In this document: one piece after another, positions 17,262 to 27,357 of the stretch
Position numbering within the stretch: the first letter of the stretch is position 1
Layout of the letters: each line of letters opens with the position of its first letter
NCBI RefSeq assembly: GCF_003337275.1
Contig: NZ_QPJQ01000017.1
Location: 1-64,000 of the forward strand
Direction: 5' to 3'
DNA from: Marinomonas foliarum
Lineage (GTDB): Bacteria > Pseudomonadota > Gammaproteobacteria > Pseudomonadales > Marinomonadaceae
Length of the DNA stretch: 64,000 bases
The notes under the pieces: generated by a model
Database searches by the model: none
What the model was told of the DNA's origin: nothing
The model's input: the letters and a program-made list of their open reading frames with translations, nothing else
Translations under genes and position numbers: made by a program

Positions 17262-17609
17262 TTAGACCAAACCATGTCGAGTCATTTTTGCTATTTTCTC
17301 TCGGATAGCATCACAGACAAAAGCATTTAAACTTTGACCTTCAGCGGCAATAACGGCTTCTCGATGCAACGCCTCACCCGTTCTAATATTAAATGAGCCT
17401 TTACAAGGCTTTTGAGCCTCACGCCCAAGCTCTTCACAGGATAAAAGGTATTCATCTACCGAACGACGAAACTCAACTTCAAGCTCTTTCAACGTCGTCG
17501 CTTCATAAGTTACTGTGTCACGAATGAAAGCAAGTTTGCCAAAAAGCGTATTGCTTTCCAGCTCCGGTTCAATAGTGCCTAAATAATCTTTATATCGCAG
17601 ATAAGTCAT
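17262..17609 (-). CDS. hicB: HicB-family antitoxin
   Basis: Antitoxin of a type II HicAB module. The N-terminal partial RNase-H-like fold (MTYLRYKDYLGTIEPELES, then LELEVEF-like residues around EFRRSVDEYLLSCEELG) is followed by a C-terminal ribbon-helix-helix DNA-binding segment (GSFNIRTGEALHREAVIAAE, then SLNAFVCDAIREKIAKM). HicB binds HicA and represses the operon. The ATG at 17609 is preferred over 17615 because it gives the exact ATGA overlap with the hicA stop codon, implying translational coupling. Confidence 0.88.
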   Translation of the reverse strand: MTYLRYKDYLGTIEPELESNTLFGKLAFIRDTVTYEATTLKELEVEFRRSVDEYLLSCEELGREAQKPCKGSFNIRTGEALHREAVIAAEGQSLNAFVCDAIREKIAKMTRHGLV

Positions 17610-17854
17610 AACCAACCTTCTTGTATCAAATGCAGCTTCACCGATTTTAAAGCGCCGCCTTTCAGCTCATTCTCAGGATGAGGTTTATGTAGCAATAGCA
17701 TGGCATCTTTACCTTTGTGGTAAAAGCGAACCCGCGAGCCTGCCATTTCTTTCTTTTCATAGCCAAGCTGAATTAACAACGTGACTAACTCGCTCCAAGG
17801 AAAAACTTTTCTGGCCGATCTAAGCTTATCCATTAGCTTCTCTTGCTTACCCAT
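17606..17854 (-). CDS. hicA: HicA-family mRNA interferase toxin
   Basis: Small double-stranded-RNA-binding-fold toxin that cleaves mRNA. The core AGSRVRFYHKGKDAMLLLHK, then PHPENELKGGALKSVKLHL, matches the subgroup with the HKPHP.NELK motif; the GSH of classical HicA is GSR here, so the catalytic histidine may be that in FYH or LHKPH. ATG 17854 has GAAGAAG upstream; an alternative ATG is at 17869. The toxin precedes the antitoxin, as usual for HicAB, and ends in an ATGA overlap with hicB. Confidence 0.86.
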   Translation of the reverse strand: MGKQEKLMDKLRSARKVFPWSELVTLLIQLGYEKKEMAGSRVRFYHKGKDAMLLLHKPHPENELKGGALKSVKLHLIQEGWL

Positions 17855-17869
17855 TGTTACTTCTTCCAT

Positions 17870-18103
17870 CGTCCTGATAGTTTAAGTATAGTTTTTAGAC
17901 CCAAAATAGCAACTAAATATAGTCGCAGAAAAACAATCGTAATATGAAAAGCTTTAATAAAGGCGGGGGCAACTCGTTAATGCCAAAGTAAATGCCATGA
18001 GCGAGGTCAAACGATAGTGCCGAAGAAAGGATTACTGTGGCTGTTGCGGATTAGAGCAACAAACACACCTTCCGTCTTCCTCCAGAAGAAAGAGGAAGAG
18101 ACT
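17870..18103. other. Intergenic stretch, nothing assignable
   Basis: AT-rich at the hicA end, where its promoter should lie, then a more GC-rich stretch (17960-18090) with no open frame, tRNA-like fold or clear terminator. Confidence 0.4.
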
Positions 18104-18886
18104 TTAGTTCGCTTTGATCTGACAAACCACTTCGCCGCCTTCAAACACACACAACTCGCCCTCTTCCATTTGTTGCCATGTTTCATCGTGGGTTAGTGGT
18201 TGCGTGGCGATCATGGTGACGACGTCTTTGTCTGTGGTGACTTCTTTAAAATCAATAATGACGTCTTCGTCGGACAAGGTGGCTTTTTTAAACGGTGCTC
18301 GGCGGGTGATCCAATGCAGCTTGGTGGTACAGAAGCAATATAAGCGCACACCATCCGAGAGCATCATGTTAAACACGCCCATGGTTTTAAGGTGCAAAGC
18401 CAACTCTGAAAGAACTTCAGACACTTCTGTTAAAGCAGGCTCCTTATCACCAAAACGTGTTTGCAGTTGTTCAACGATCCAGCAAAATGCTCGCTCTGAG
18501 TCCGTACTCCCTAATGGGTGATAATGCTCTATTGGCAAAGATTCAGACGATTCTAATTGACCATTATGAGCATAAGTCCACGTTTTCTCCCACAACAAGC
18601 GATTAAACGGATGTGTGTTCAATAGACTTACCGCACCGACGTTCGCTTGGCGTATATGGCCAATCACTATGTCGCATTTTAGTGATGTATTGCTGATGAC
18701 TTCTGCCATATCTGAATCAGCACTAGGTCTTGGATCATGGATTGCCCAAACATAGCCATCACGATACATGGCCATTCCCCAGCCATCTTTATGGGGGCCG
18801 GTACGCCCTCCTCGGGCACGTAAACCAGAAAAACTAAAACATATATCCGTTGGCACATTTGCACTCATGCCCAATAACTCACACAT
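18104..18886 (-). CDS. YafJ-like class II glutamine amidotransferase
   Basis: Ntn-hydrolase glutaminase domain protein. The mature N-terminal nucleophile Cys2 follows the start Met directly (MCELLGMSANVPTDICFSFS), and the glutamine-binding motifs GPHKDGWGMAMY, GHIRQANVG, NTHPFNR and WTYAHNGQL are all present, so the glutaminase is likely active. The ammonia acceptor of the YafJ group is unknown. It is 260 aa, the family length, and lies 25 nt downstream of the VWA gene, as the last member of the dnaX convoy. Confidence 0.88.
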   Translation of the reverse strand: MCELLGMSANVPTDICFSFSGLRARGGRTGPHKDGWGMAMYRDGYVWAIHDPRPSADSDMAEVISNTSLKCDIVIGHIRQANVGAVSLLNTHPFNRLLWEKTWTYAHNGQLESSESLPIEHYHPLGSTDSERAFCWIVEQLQTRFGDKEPALTEVSEVLSELALHLKTMGVFNMMLSDGVRLYCFCTTKLHWITRRAPFKKATLSDEDVIIDFKEVTTDKDVVTMIATQPLTHDETWQQMEEGELCVFEGGEVVCQIKAN

Positions 18887-18911
18887 CGTTTACATCATCT
18901 CTTTGATAGGG

Positions 18912-20747
18912 TTAAGATTTCTTTAAGCGTCGATACAATAAAATACCGGCCACTATAATGACTATACCGCCAATGTTTAAAGCCGCATATAACACCCATT
19001 CTTTTGACGAAAAGCCGTTATCTGTCTCTGCTGCAACGTTGGCGCTGGCATCGTCATCTGATGAATTAGATTCGGAGGCAAGTGGCGCGGGCTCTTCTGC
19101 ATCATCAACGACAGAGATAACTGGAGGAAGGAAAACCGGCATGACATTTTTGTCCACTGTAGAAGCCGATAGAAGAGCTATTCCCTCGTCATTTGCGCCT
19201 ACTAAACCAACCACAGGCTCATCATTACCTTTTCGGCTGAATTGCCAAACAGGTGTCCAATACTCAAAACTCTCACCGTTATGATCTACGCCAAGTAATT
19301 CAGCACGCACCTTAACATTGTCATCTGGCGCAACAGGAACAATCATTTCCCAATAGCCTTGACCCACCAAAGGCATTTCTTCCACCTTGCTGGTGCCATT
19401 ATTGTAGGTAAATTCCAGCCTGATATTGGATTGTAAAATATCCAGTCTCAAATTCACTGGTAAAGCTGAAAGCGATACGAAGCTACCACCAGACTTCACC
19501 CCTTTAAACTCAATGGCTGGGTGTACGGTGAAATATTGACTCATCTGTCGAGAAAAAGTTTTACCATCGGCTACGCTGATAAGCTCATAACGACCTGGCT
19601 CGACAACTCCCTGCAGCGTTTGACTAAACGCTCCCTCTTGCAACACCAATTGGCGAGAAAAAATCGATTCTTTTTGCTCGCCACTGAGTCGCACTAGGCT
19701 TTGCTCTACACTTAGTAAGTTAAGTAATTTTCCATCTTGGATACGCGTGTTTTTTTGCAATAAGCCCACTGTAGAATCAATGGACTCACCTTGGAACATA
19801 ACCGGTGGGATATCGGAGGTATACAAACCAAGGTCTGTGATAACCCTGACACTACTACGCTCTAGATCGACATTATTGATTGTCCATTCACCAGAGAGAG
19901 GTGCTCGAATTGTTAGCAAGGTGTAATGCTCTGATATCGCCACTGAAGTGCCATTACCGTTTTCCAATGGCTGCAATACGCCATCAGGCTTTATGATGCG
20001 CGGTTGGATCTCGCCATCGTGGAACACAACTAGGGTAAGTTCTTGGATCGCATCGTCGACTAAAAAACGATTGCCATCTAAAGGCAGCTCATCCGAAGGG
20101 GCGGCTTGCGCGAAAATACGATCGAAAGTGTCTAGCAAGTCTTCTGGAATGGCTACTTCCGTATGGGAAGCGTTAGTTCTTAGAGAAAGAGATTCAAGCA
20201 ACTCTTTATCCGTATAACCCGTCATTGAAATGGTATGAAGGTGAATAGCACGGTCTTCTAGCTGGGGCGTTAGCTTATTAATAATTCGATCGCGAGAAGC
20301 TTTGTTTACCGCCTCATCTAGGCTGATGTCGACCATGCCATCGGTCACTAAAATCCAGTGACGGTTAAATCCCGACTCTAGAGTTCCACTGTCTGGTGTC
20401 TCTAATAACATCTTAACAATAGATTCCAAGTCGGTTTTAACATCTTGGGTAACGTAGCTGTTCACGTAACTTGAAAGTTTGGCTTTGGTGGCTTGGTTTA
20501 CTGTGGATTCAGGCAATAACACTCGCGCTTCTTCCCCAAACAGCCAAACACCTAATGTGGCCTCTTCTTCTGGTGCTAGATTGGAAATAAGACGCAGTGC
20601 TTCTGATGTTAGCTTATCAGGGTCACTGATCAGCATACTGCCAGAAGCATCTACGATAACGCGGAACTGGGTATCCGCCTGACTAAACGGCGTAACAAAA
20701 GATAAAACAGCCGCTAACAACACAGTATTTATTTTCAACCACTTCAC
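18912..20747 (-). CDS. Membrane-anchored VWA-domain protein (TIGR03503-like)
   Basis: 611 aa. A signal peptide (MKWLKINTVLLAAVLSFVTP, cut before DTQF) is followed by a von Willebrand A domain at about 27-215 with an intact MIDAS (DASGS, then a conserved T and VTDGMVD). A long beta-rich region follows (about 220-520), then a Ser/Asp/Glu/Ala-rich spacer and a C-terminal membrane helix (VLYAALNIGGIVIIVAGILL) with the basic tail YRRLKKS. The topology places the VWA domain in the periplasm, anchored to the inner membrane. Function is unknown; similar VWA proteins are found in gammaproteobacteria. Follows ycgN by 56 nt. Confidence 0.75.
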   Translation of the reverse strand: MKWLKINTVLLAAVLSFVTPFSQADTQFRVIVDASGSMLISDPDKLTSEALRLISNLAPEEEATLGVWLFGEEARVLLPESTVNQATKAKLSSYVNSYVTQDVKTDLESIVKMLLETPDSGTLESGFNRHWILVTDGMVDISLDEAVNKASRDRIINKLTPQLEDRAIHLHTISMTGYTDKELLESLSLRTNASHTEVAIPEDLLDTFDRIFAQAAPSDELPLDGNRFLVDDAIQELTLVVFHDGEIQPRIIKPDGVLQPLENGNGTSVAISEHYTLLTIRAPLSGEWTINNVDLERSSVRVITDLGLYTSDIPPVMFQGESIDSTVGLLQKNTRIQDGKLLNLLSVEQSLVRLSGEQKESIFSRQLVLQEGAFSQTLQGVVEPGRYELISVADGKTFSRQMSQYFTVHPAIEFKGVKSGGSFVSLSALPVNLRLDILQSNIRLEFTYNNGTSKVEEMPLVGQGYWEMIVPVAPDDNVKVRAELLGVDHNGESFEYWTPVWQFSRKGNDEPVVGLVGANDEGIALLSASTVDKNVMPVFLPPVISVVDDAEEPAPLASESNSSDDDASANVAAETDNGFSSKEWVLYAALNIGGIVIIVAGILLYRRLKKS

Positions 20748-20803
20748 GTTTGCGAACTCCTTGAACTACTTTACTTTGCTGAATTTAGCGACCGTTCGCC
20801 TCA

Positions 20804-21283
20804 TTAGGTTATGTCATAAGGCTCCGGCATGCCATGTACCCACTTAATAATATGGGTTTCCCAATCTTCTTCGTCTACTGACGCTTCACTCACTGCATAG
20901 TGACTCACAGTCAAACCTTGGCGAATCATCTCTTTATTGCTACCTACTATCAAAGGGTGCCAGTTCGGCAACTCTTTGGTTTCATGCAATACACGGTAAC
21001 TGCAGGTATCAGGCAACCAATGAAACTCATCGATTTGATCGGGTGTTAATGTAATGCAAGTAGACACCTTATCCTGTCGGGTTTCATACACTTTACACTG
21101 GCATGAGCCAATATTCAGTTGATGACACGATAAGTTGGTATAAAAAACCTCTTCAGTTTCATCGTCTTGTAATTTTTGTAGGCAACATTTTCCACAACCA
21201 TCACAAATCGACTCCCATTCCACTGAAGACATTTTCTCCAGCGCCGTGGTTTTCCAAAAAGGCTCGTAACGCTTCGCAATCAT
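20804..21283 (-). CDS. ycgN: YcgN-family cysteine-cluster protein (UPF0260)
   Basis: 159 aa. PFWKTTALEKMSSVEWESIC leads into the cysteine cluster CDGCGKCCLQKL, and further cysteines at NLSCHQL, SCQCKVYETR, STCITL and TCSYR make a probable metal or Fe-S site, as predicted for this family. Biochemical role is unknown. It immediately follows ycgL, an arrangement common in gammaproteobacteria. Confidence 0.9.
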   Translation of the reverse strand: MIAKRYEPFWKTTALEKMSSVEWESICDGCGKCCLQKLQDDETEEVFYTNLSCHQLNIGSCQCKVYETRQDKVSTCITLTPDQIDEFHWLPDTCSYRVLHETKELPNWHPLIVGSNKEMIRQGLTVSHYAVSEASVDEEDWETHIIKWVHGMPEPYDIT

Positions 21284-21300
21284 TCTTTGGACCCAAATAG

Positions 21301-21594
21301 TTAGTAAACAGCTTCTGTTGGTGTTTTGTACAAGTCCAACAAACAGTCATCTTTCGCTGGTGGCAATTGCAAATAAAAGCCTTTTTCTCGAATGCCTTCA
21401 ATCACCTTTTCAGGTGTTGCTCGAGCTAATTTACTTTCTTTGGTTAACAACATGGTCATCGCACTGATGCCTTTACCAAATCGAGACATGAGTTCTTCTG
21501 GAATTTCTTTCAGCCCTTTGCTTTTTTCGACATACAAGTACATCCCATCATGCTTACTGGAACGAAATACTTCTACGATTAAATGCTGTTTCAT
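21301..21594 (-). CDS. ycgL: YcgL-domain protein
   Basis: 97 aa. The family pattern [20 protein letters not shown] near the N-terminus, then LMSRFGKG and [21 protein letters not shown] small cytoplasmic protein of unknown function. Between rnd and ycgN, on the same strand with short gaps. Confidence 0.9.
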   Translation of the reverse strand: MKQHLIVEVFRSSKHDGMYLYVEKSKGLKEIPEELMSRFGKGISAMTMLLTKESKLARATPEKVIEGIREKGFYLQLPPAKDDCLLDLYKTPTEAVY

Positions 21595-21622
21595 AGTTTT
21601 CTCTTGACGATATTACGCCATA

Positions 21623-22765
21623 TTAGGACTTTTTAAATTTTTCGAGCACTGGGTTAACAATAATATCGCGACGCCAGCCAGTTAGTGCAGGGTTCTGCCA
21701 ATCAATCTCAGTACCATCAAACAAATGACGCACTAGAGGATCCAACAGTTTACGCTTCATCATGGCTTCTGGTGCAATATTTAATGCTTCTGCTTTTTGG
21801 CGGACAAACGATTTGATTGATTTCGTCAGCTCTCCCGCCTGTGAAGGCAAAGGAATTTCCAGAGGCAACTGATACTCATCTTCTGACAGCTCATTGACTA
21901 GAGCCACATTCTGTAAGATCACATCACCGTACAAACGATGCTGACGACCTGTTAGTTCTTCTGCTTCAGAAACGGCTTTATTGTGTGTCGGCAAGGTTTT
22001 ACCCAAAGACCACAATGTACGATCTTTCAGTATCTGTCCCTTTGGAACATTTTCTTTACGAGCTTGCTCATCACGCCAAATAAACAACAAGCGTAATAGC
22101 GTCAAACCTGCTGGTGACAAGCGCCATGCGGTTTTCACACCGTCCCAATTTTGCTCTGGATCAGAGTTCATCTGATACTGCCACTTCAATGATTCACAAT
22201 CTTCCATGACCCATTCAAGCATGCTTTTTTCTTCCAATCGGGCAATTTGCATTGGATACACTTTGGCTAGATACACAACATCTAATGCTGCGTAACGCTT
22301 TTGCGCATCGGTCAAAGGTCGTTGAACCCAATCAGAACGGGTTTCGTCTTTTGCCACTTCAATTTTCAGGTACTCATGGATAAGTTTCACGTAACTTAAT
22401 GACCATTGAGCGCTAGCGTAGGCCTCGCCAATTTGAGTATCGTAAAACGGCGCGGGCAATACTCCCAACAAACGATCAAAAACATCCAAGTCTTCCGAAC
22501 AAGCATGGAAAACTTTCATCACAGAAGGGTTCACCATCAAATCACGAAGTGGTTCCCATTCATCAATGCTCAAAGGATCAATCAGTACGGCTTTCTCGCC
22601 TTCACTAATTTGGATTAGCCCCGTAATTGGAAAATAGGTCGTGCGACGAATAAATTCTGTATCGACGGCGATAACGGGTAATTCTGCCCAGTACTCACAC
22701 CAACTCGCCAGTGATTCATTGTCCGCAACCCAAATAATATTCAGAGCATCATCTTGATCATTCAT
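21623..22765 (-). CDS. rnd: Ribonuclease D
   Basis: DEDD-family 3'-5' exoribonuclease for tRNA 3' maturation. The Exo I motif AVDTEFIRRTTYFP, Exo II in HACSEDLDVFDRLLG, and Exo III YAALDVVYLAKVYPMQ carry the four metal-binding acids. An HRDC domain follows at about 205-290 (LRLLFIWRDEQARKENVPKG). 380 aa is typical. It starts 1 nt after the recR stop, so it is probably cotranscribed with dnaX-ybaB-recR. Confidence 0.94.
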   Translation of the reverse strand: MNDQDDALNIIWVADNESLASWCEYWAELPVIAVDTEFIRRTTYFPITGLIQISEGEKAVLIDPLSIDEWEPLRDLMVNPSVMKVFHACSEDLDVFDRLLGVLPAPFYDTQIGEAYASAQWSLSYVKLIHEYLKIEVAKDETRSDWVQRPLTDAQKRYAALDVVYLAKVYPMQIARLEEKSMLEWVMEDCESLKWQYQMNSDPEQNWDGVKTAWRLSPAGLTLLRLLFIWRDEQARKENVPKGQILKDRTLWSLGKTLPTHNKAVSEAEELTGRQHRLYGDVILQNVALVNELSEDEYQLPLEIPLPSQAGELTKSIKSFVRQKAEALNIAPEAMMKRKLLDPLVRHLFDGTEIDWQNPALTGWRRDIIVNPVLEKFKKS

Positions 22766-22766
22766 A

Positions 22767-23360
22767 CTAGAGTTTTTTCCGTCCCTCTAGCGCTAAAGCC
22801 AGAGTGTTTCCATCAACGTATTCCAGCTCACCACCCATGGGGACACCATGAGCAATTCGACTGACATTGATGTTCAATGTTTTTAATTTTTCAGCGATAT
22901 AATGGCAAGTTGCCTCACCTTCAACCGTCGAATTCGTGGCGATTATCGCCTCTTCAACCTGGTTATGTTGAACCAAGGTTTCTAAACGATCTAAGCCTAA
23001 TTCTTCTGGACCAATTCCATCAATCGGTGACAAATGCCCCAACAAAACAAAATACCGTCCAGAGAAGCTGCCTGCAGATTCAATAGCAACGACGTCTGCA
23101 GGCGTCTCAACAATACACAAATGCTTTGCATCACGCTCTGGATCTGTACAAATCTGGCACTCAGACTCTTCAGTCAAGGTACGGCAGCTTGAACAACGCC
23201 CGACTTTATCAAGCGCCTCGCGCAATGCACTAGCAAGCCTATCCGCCCCTTGATGATCACGTTCTAATAGATATAACGCCATCTTTTGAGCCGATCTAGG
23301 CCCAACGCCAGGCAAGCAACGTAATGATTCCATCAACTCTTTAATTAAGGGACTAAACAA
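22767..23360 (-). CDS. recR: Recombination mediator RecR
   Basis: Works with RecO to load RecA on SSB-coated gaps. Helix-hairpin-helix [17 protein letters not shown], the Cys4 zinc finger [16 protein letters not shown], and a Toprim domain with [16 protein letters not shown] are in the usual order. 197 aa. It starts with TTG (AGGAG 5-6 nt upstream), 9 nt after ybaB. Confidence 0.95.
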   Translation of the reverse strand: MFSPLIKELMESLRCLPGVGPRSAQKMALYLLERDHQGADRLASALREALDKVGRCSSCRTLTEESECQICTDPERDAKHLCIVETPADVVAIESAGSFSGRYFVLLGHLSPIDGIGPEELGLDRLETLVQHNQVEEAIIATNSTVEGEATCHYIAEKLKTLNINVSRIAHGVPMGGELEYVDGNTLALALEGRKKL

Positions 23361-23369
23361 AGCTTACTC

Positions 23370-23696
23370 CTAGAAAGGCATTTTAAAGCCAGGCGGTAAA
23401 GACATACCTGCCGTCGCTGCAGCCATTTTTTCTTTTTGAGACACTTCGATATTACGCACAGCATCGTTTACCGCTGCAGCGATTAGATCTTCTAGCATTT
23501 CTTTGTCATCACCAAACAAGGAATCATCAATAGAAACGCGCTTAACATCGTGACGGCCTGTCATCAACACTTTAACAAGGCCTGCACCAGCTTGACCTTC
23601 TACTTCCATGTTAGCGACTTCTTCTTGCGCCTTCTGCATATTTTCTTGCATCTGCTGCGCTTGGCGCATCATGTTGCCCATTCCACCTTTAAACAT
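23370..23696 (-). CDS. ybaB: YbaB/EbfC nucleoid-associated protein
   Basis: 108 aa DNA-binding dimer. The N-terminal Met/Gln-rich helix ([20 protein letters not shown]) is followed by [19 protein letters not shown] and a C-terminal helix with [11 protein letters not shown]. Lies between dnaX and recR in the standard operon. Confidence 0.95.
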   Translation of the reverse strand: MFKGGMGNMMRQAQQMQENMQKAQEEVANMEVEGQAGAGLVKVLMTGRHDVKRVSIDDSLFGDDKEMLEDLIAAAVNDAVRNIEVSQKEKMAAATAGMSLPPGFKMPF

Positions 23697-23713
23697 AACG
23701 TTTTCTCTCCAAT

Positions 23714-25939
23714 TTAAGCTTTAACTTTAACCGTATCGTAAACCAACTGTGCGCCCATCGTTGCCGACAAAGCTTGCACAATCGGATGTGAATTTAAATG
23801 TTCTATTGCCACCTGCAAGGCTTCTGCCCGCTTGCTGGCGGCAAATTCTTCTGCGGTAACACCTGAAGTATCTTCCACAGTATCGATAATCAGAGGCACT
23901 GGCATGGTGAAAAAGTCACTCAGCGCGCCTTGTATTTGTTCATAACGAACCTGATTTAACATGTGTCCGTATTCTAACGGCACTTCTAAGCGAATGCCTT
24001 GATCGCTTGCATCAACCAAGCTAGAGTTCATTAAAATATTTTGCACCAAGCCTGTCAAAGGCAGACGCGGCGCCACCAGCCACCAGAGCTTCATGGTTAA
24101 TTCGTTATAATGATTCAAGCTTGGCATCGTCATTCCCAGCGCAGGCTGAGCGATAATATCCGGCACTTTAGCTAAACGAGTATCTGGCTCTTTGCTTTCT
24201 TCAACAACAGTCTCTTCAACAGGTTCCGCGCCCAAGGCATCAACTAGGTCCGCAGCGGGATTAAATGGATCGGCGACGTCAGCGATTGCTCGCTCCTCCG
24301 CTTCTTCGTCATCCTCATCTTCGTCGTCACTTTCGTCTTCAGCGTGTTCTGCAAACTTTTCTTCACCTATAACAAAAGACTTAGGTTCAACATTAGGCTT
24401 ATCTCTGCTTTCTAATTGTGCTTCTGGTTCTTGCTGCACAGAATCTAAGGATTCAGCTGAACCAAGAGCTTCAACTTCATTAAGCTCAACATCCTCAACG
24501 GGATCAATTGTATCGACTTGTGGCTCTTCAACCTGCTCCTCTACCACATCACCTTGAAGACTTACGCTTTCAATAGCATTATTGTCAGTTGCAACGAGGT
24601 CTTCTGAATTATCTTCAACAGGGATTTCTGATTCTGGAGCGTCTTCCCAAGGCGGGCGCTCTGCTGCTGTCATTGGCGTAACAGACTCTTGCTCAACAAC
24701 CTGTTCTAATGGTTCTGTAACGACAGCCTCTGGCTCAATCGATGGTGTTTTTTTTTCCGTCATCCGCTGTGACGAATACTCTGGTTCAGCAGCGTGATCC
24801 ATAGGTTCCGTAGACATAACTGGTGGTGCATTATGGCTCACTACCATAGGCGGTGCGGGACGAAACGCAATTAACCTTAGCATCAACATTTCAAAGCCAG
24901 CACGAGCTGAGTGCGCTAAATGTAAATCACGACGCCCAATCAATAGGCTCTGATACATCATTTGTATTTCTTCAGAGCTCACACTGGCCGCAATGTTTTT
25001 AATACGGACTAAATCACCTAACTGATCTGTTAATGCACCGGGTACTTGTTGCTCTATCGCCACTCGATGCAAAACATCAAGCAAGCTGCCACAAATCGCC
25101 GCAAAATCTGGTTGATAATCGGCAAGTTGCTCTATTCTATTCAACACTTGTGCTGCGTTCTTAGACGCAACGCTTTCTAATAAATCCAATACTTGTGCTT
25201 GGTTCACCAAGCCCAGCATCGCGGTCACACCGGATTCCGAAATCGTCCCATTGCCAAAAGCAATCGCTTGATCCGTCAAACTCAAGGCATCACGCATACT
25301 GCCATTGGCTGCTTGTCCAATTTGCCAAAGCGCTGGCTGGTCAAAATTAACTTGCTCGGTGTTAAGCACGGTTTGCAAATAGTCCACCACGCGCTGTGGT
25401 GACATATTTTTAAGATTGAACTGCAAACAACGAGACAAAATGGTCACAGGAAGCTTCTGTGGATCGGTCGTTGCTAGCAGAAATTTGACATGAGCTGGCG
25501 GCTCTTCAAGGGTTTTTAATAACGCATTGAAGGAATGAGTCGACAGCATGTGCACTTCGTCTATCAGGTAGACTTTAAAGCGTCCACGAGTTGGCGCGTA
25601 TTGTACGTTTTCTAATAATTCACGGGTATCTTCTACCTTGGTACGAGATGCCGCATCCACTTCAATTAGATCAACAAAACGACCTTCGGCGATTTCTCGG
25701 CAACTATCGCAGGTTCCACAAGGCTCAGGGGAAATGCCATTGGTTTCACAGTTTAAGCATTTAGCAAAAATGCGCGCGATCGTGGTTTTACCGACACCGC
25801 GTGTACCAGTAAACAAATAAGCGTGATGTAAACGCTGTTGGCGTAAGGCATTTACCAACGCTTGAAGTACATGGTCTTGCCCAGCCATTTCAAGGAAAGT
25901 CTGTGGGCGCCATTTTCGTGCGAGTACTTGGTAGCTCAT
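23714..25939 (-). CDS. dnaX: DNA polymerase III subunits tau/gamma
   Basis: Clamp-loader ATPase. ATG 25939 ([12 protein letters not shown]) is the universal DnaX start; the longer open frame to 26008 is discounted. Walker [10 protein letters not shown] lies near residue 45, a four-cysteine zinc module (CLNC to CGTCDSC) follows, then DEVHMLS and the arginine finger SRC. Domain III ends near 370. A long acidic linker (about 400-590, e.g. [16 protein letters not shown]) leads to the C-terminal polymerase-binding region ([20 protein letters not shown]). 741 aa, tau length. An A9 tract at codons 395-398 may allow a shorter gamma-type form. First gene of a minus-strand convoy. Confidence 0.95.
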   Translation of the reverse strand: MSYQVLARKWRPQTFLEMAGQDHVLQALVNALRQQRLHHAYLFTGTRGVGKTTIARIFAKCLNCETNGISPEPCGTCDSCREIAEGRFVDLIEVDAASRTKVEDTRELLENVQYAPTRGRFKVYLIDEVHMLSTHSFNALLKTLEEPPAHVKFLLATTDPQKLPVTILSRCLQFNLKNMSPQRVVDYLQTVLNTEQVNFDQPALWQIGQAANGSMRDALSLTDQAIAFGNGTISESGVTAMLGLVNQAQVLDLLESVASKNAAQVLNRIEQLADYQPDFAAICGSLLDVLHRVAIEQQVPGALTDQLGDLVRIKNIAASVSSEEIQMMYQSLLIGRRDLHLAHSARAGFEMLMLRLIAFRPAPPMVVSHNAPPVMSTEPMDHAAEPEYSSQRMTEKKTPSIEPEAVVTEPLEQVVEQESVTPMTAAERPPWEDAPESEIPVEDNSEDLVATDNNAIESVSLQGDVVEEQVEEPQVDTIDPVEDVELNEVEALGSAESLDSVQQEPEAQLESRDKPNVEPKSFVIGEEKFAEHAEDESDDEDEDDEEAEERAIADVADPFNPAADLVDALGAEPVEETVVEESKEPDTRLAKVPDIIAQPALGMTMPSLNHYNELTMKLWWLVAPRLPLTGLVQNILMNSSLVDASDQGIRLEVPLEYGHMLNQVRYEQIQGALSDFFTMPVPLIIDTVEDTSGVTAEEFAASKRAEALQVAIEHLNSHPIVQALSATMGAQLVYDTVKVKA
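24748..24756 (-). promoter_or_regulatory. A9 slippage candidate in dnaX
   Basis: Coding reads GAA AAA AAA ACA at codons 395-398. With one extra A (or a -1 ribosomal shift) the next codons are AAC ACC ATC GAT TGA, giving about 401 aa; with one A fewer, a TAG follows codon 410. The tract lies just after the clamp-loader domains, where gamma subunits end in other bacteria. Confidence 0.55.
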
Positions 25940-26091
25940 GCAATCCAATCTGATGATTATTGAGGCTGTGTAGCACAGCGTTTGATTGTTTAACCATACT
26001 ACAGTCAACGCATATGGTTATATAATTTGCTGAATTTTAAGCTTTTTCAGCTTAAAAAGAAATGAGCTGATAGGAATACTATAGAGAACAA

Positions 26092-26127
26092 AATACCCCA
26101 CTGGCTAAATCAGCCTAGTGGGGTGTC
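26092..26127 (-). terminator. Terminator of the lipoprotein gene
   Basis: ACCCCACTGGCT and AGCCTAGTGGGGT (one bulge) around AAATC, with TATTTTG following on the minus strand; 5 nt after the stop codon at 26132. Confidence 0.75.
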
Positions 26128-26131
26128 GAAT

Positions 26132-27193
26132 TTATTGACGATCCGTTAATTTGAAGTCTTTTGGAACCTCAAAACGGCTGGTATGTTCACCGGACATATT
26201 AGCGGCTTTCACTTCTCGGATATACGAAATGATCGGCTTACCGTCTTCCATTCCCATCCATTTTTTGGCACCTTTTTCTGCTTGATCAGAAAAGAAACTA
26301 CCTGCCATGTCTTTCAAAGAGTTAACAGGGTCTTTGGCATCAAACTTAGGGTCATCCTTTTTAGCTTCTGTCTCTGGGCAAGTATTCACATCTGCATACC
26401 ACTCAAGTTTCACAGAGATTGGCTCACCACCAACGGATGTCAGTTTTTTCATTTCATTTTCTTTACCCGCACTAAAGAAAGCCATCGAGCTTTCCATATT
26501 TTGATCAAGCAAACGAGCCAAAGGGGTTGGAGCAATCACTTTGTTGAAATACTTTTGATCAAAGTCATGCGCCACTTTCAAAGCCTGATTATTAGACACA
26601 TCAGCCATCCAATAATCCATCGTAACCACGTGCTCATCACGATTACCTTGATCATCTTCACTCACTAGATCCCATCGAGCAACGTACTGATCAGCGATAA
26701 ATCCATTTATCTCCCTATCTTTCGCTTTAGGTGTTACAGTGAAATCGTATTTCTTCACAACGACCTTACAACTGTCATCTCCAGCTGGGTTGTAGTCTTC
26801 CTCATCGTCTTCGCCTTTATTTTTAAGCTTTTCTAGAGGGCTCAAAGAGCTACAACCAGACAAGGGACACTCAGCGTAGTTTTCAGCATTATAATTTACC
26901 TGCCAAAGTAGGTTTTTATCTAAGCGAGTAATTTCAGCTGTGTGATTATCGCCTGCGATGGTACTTGTTACCCAAGAATCGTACTCTGTTTTTACTTCTT
27001 CAGTACTTTTATTCCCAGCGGTATAACGAACCCTTGTTTGAGTTCCATCAGGTGCCAAAGGACCACTGGTGCGTATGCTGGTTTTTAGCACACTTGTATC
27101 AACCACGGGCGTTTTATCGACGACTTGACTAGCACAGCCTGACAACAGTAGAGCGGCGCCGGAAATGGCGAATAGGGACTTCGAATACTTCAT
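26132..27193 (-). CDS. Predicted lipoprotein, unknown function
   Basis: 353 aa with a clear lipoprotein signal (SLFAISGAALLLSGC, lipobox LSGC). The mature protein is soluble and rich in Asp/Lys, with two Cys pairs (CPLSGC near 117-122, and later single Cys residues in DSCKVVV and NTCPETE) that may form disulfides. I recognise no domain. Residue +2 after the Cys is Ala, so outer-membrane sorting is plausible. It stands alone, with terminators on both sides. Confidence 0.7.
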   Translation of the reverse strand: MKYSKSLFAISGAALLLSGCASQVVDKTPVVDTSVLKTSIRTSGPLAPDGTQTRVRYTAGNKSTEEVKTEYDSWVTSTIAGDNHTAEITRLDKNLLWQVNYNAENYAECPLSGCSSLSPLEKLKNKGEDDEEDYNPAGDDSCKVVVKKYDFTVTPKAKDREINGFIADQYVARWDLVSEDDQGNRDEHVVTMDYWMADVSNNQALKVAHDFDQKYFNKVIAPTPLARLLDQNMESSMAFFSAGKENEMKKLTSVGGEPISVKLEWYADVNTCPETEAKKDDPKFDAKDPVNSLKDMAGSFFSDQAEKGAKKWMGMEDGKPIISYIREVKAANMSGEHTSRFEVPKDFKLTDRQ

Positions 27194-27302
27194 GAAAAGA
27201 ATCCTTCTAAAATTAATCCAATATATGACAGGGCTAAAAAACGGTAATCAGCCCGAGTGAGTAAGAATACTAGATCTATCACCTTCTAATTTCAACACCA
27301 AC

Positions 27303-27331
27303 AAAAAAGGCCTGCATAAATGCTGGCCTTA
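27303..27331 (-). terminator. Terminator of trhO
   Basis: AAGGCC-A-GCAT and ATGC-A-GGCCTT on the minus strand (one mismatch), then TTTTTT; 27 nt after the stop. Confidence 0.8.
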
Positions 27332-27357
27332 TAAAATATTCAATCAAAACAATATTA

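Noticed and set aside
24192..24557. Plus-strand serine-rich open frame
   Set aside because: It is the antisense of the acidic DnaX linker; low complexity arises from Asp/Glu codons.
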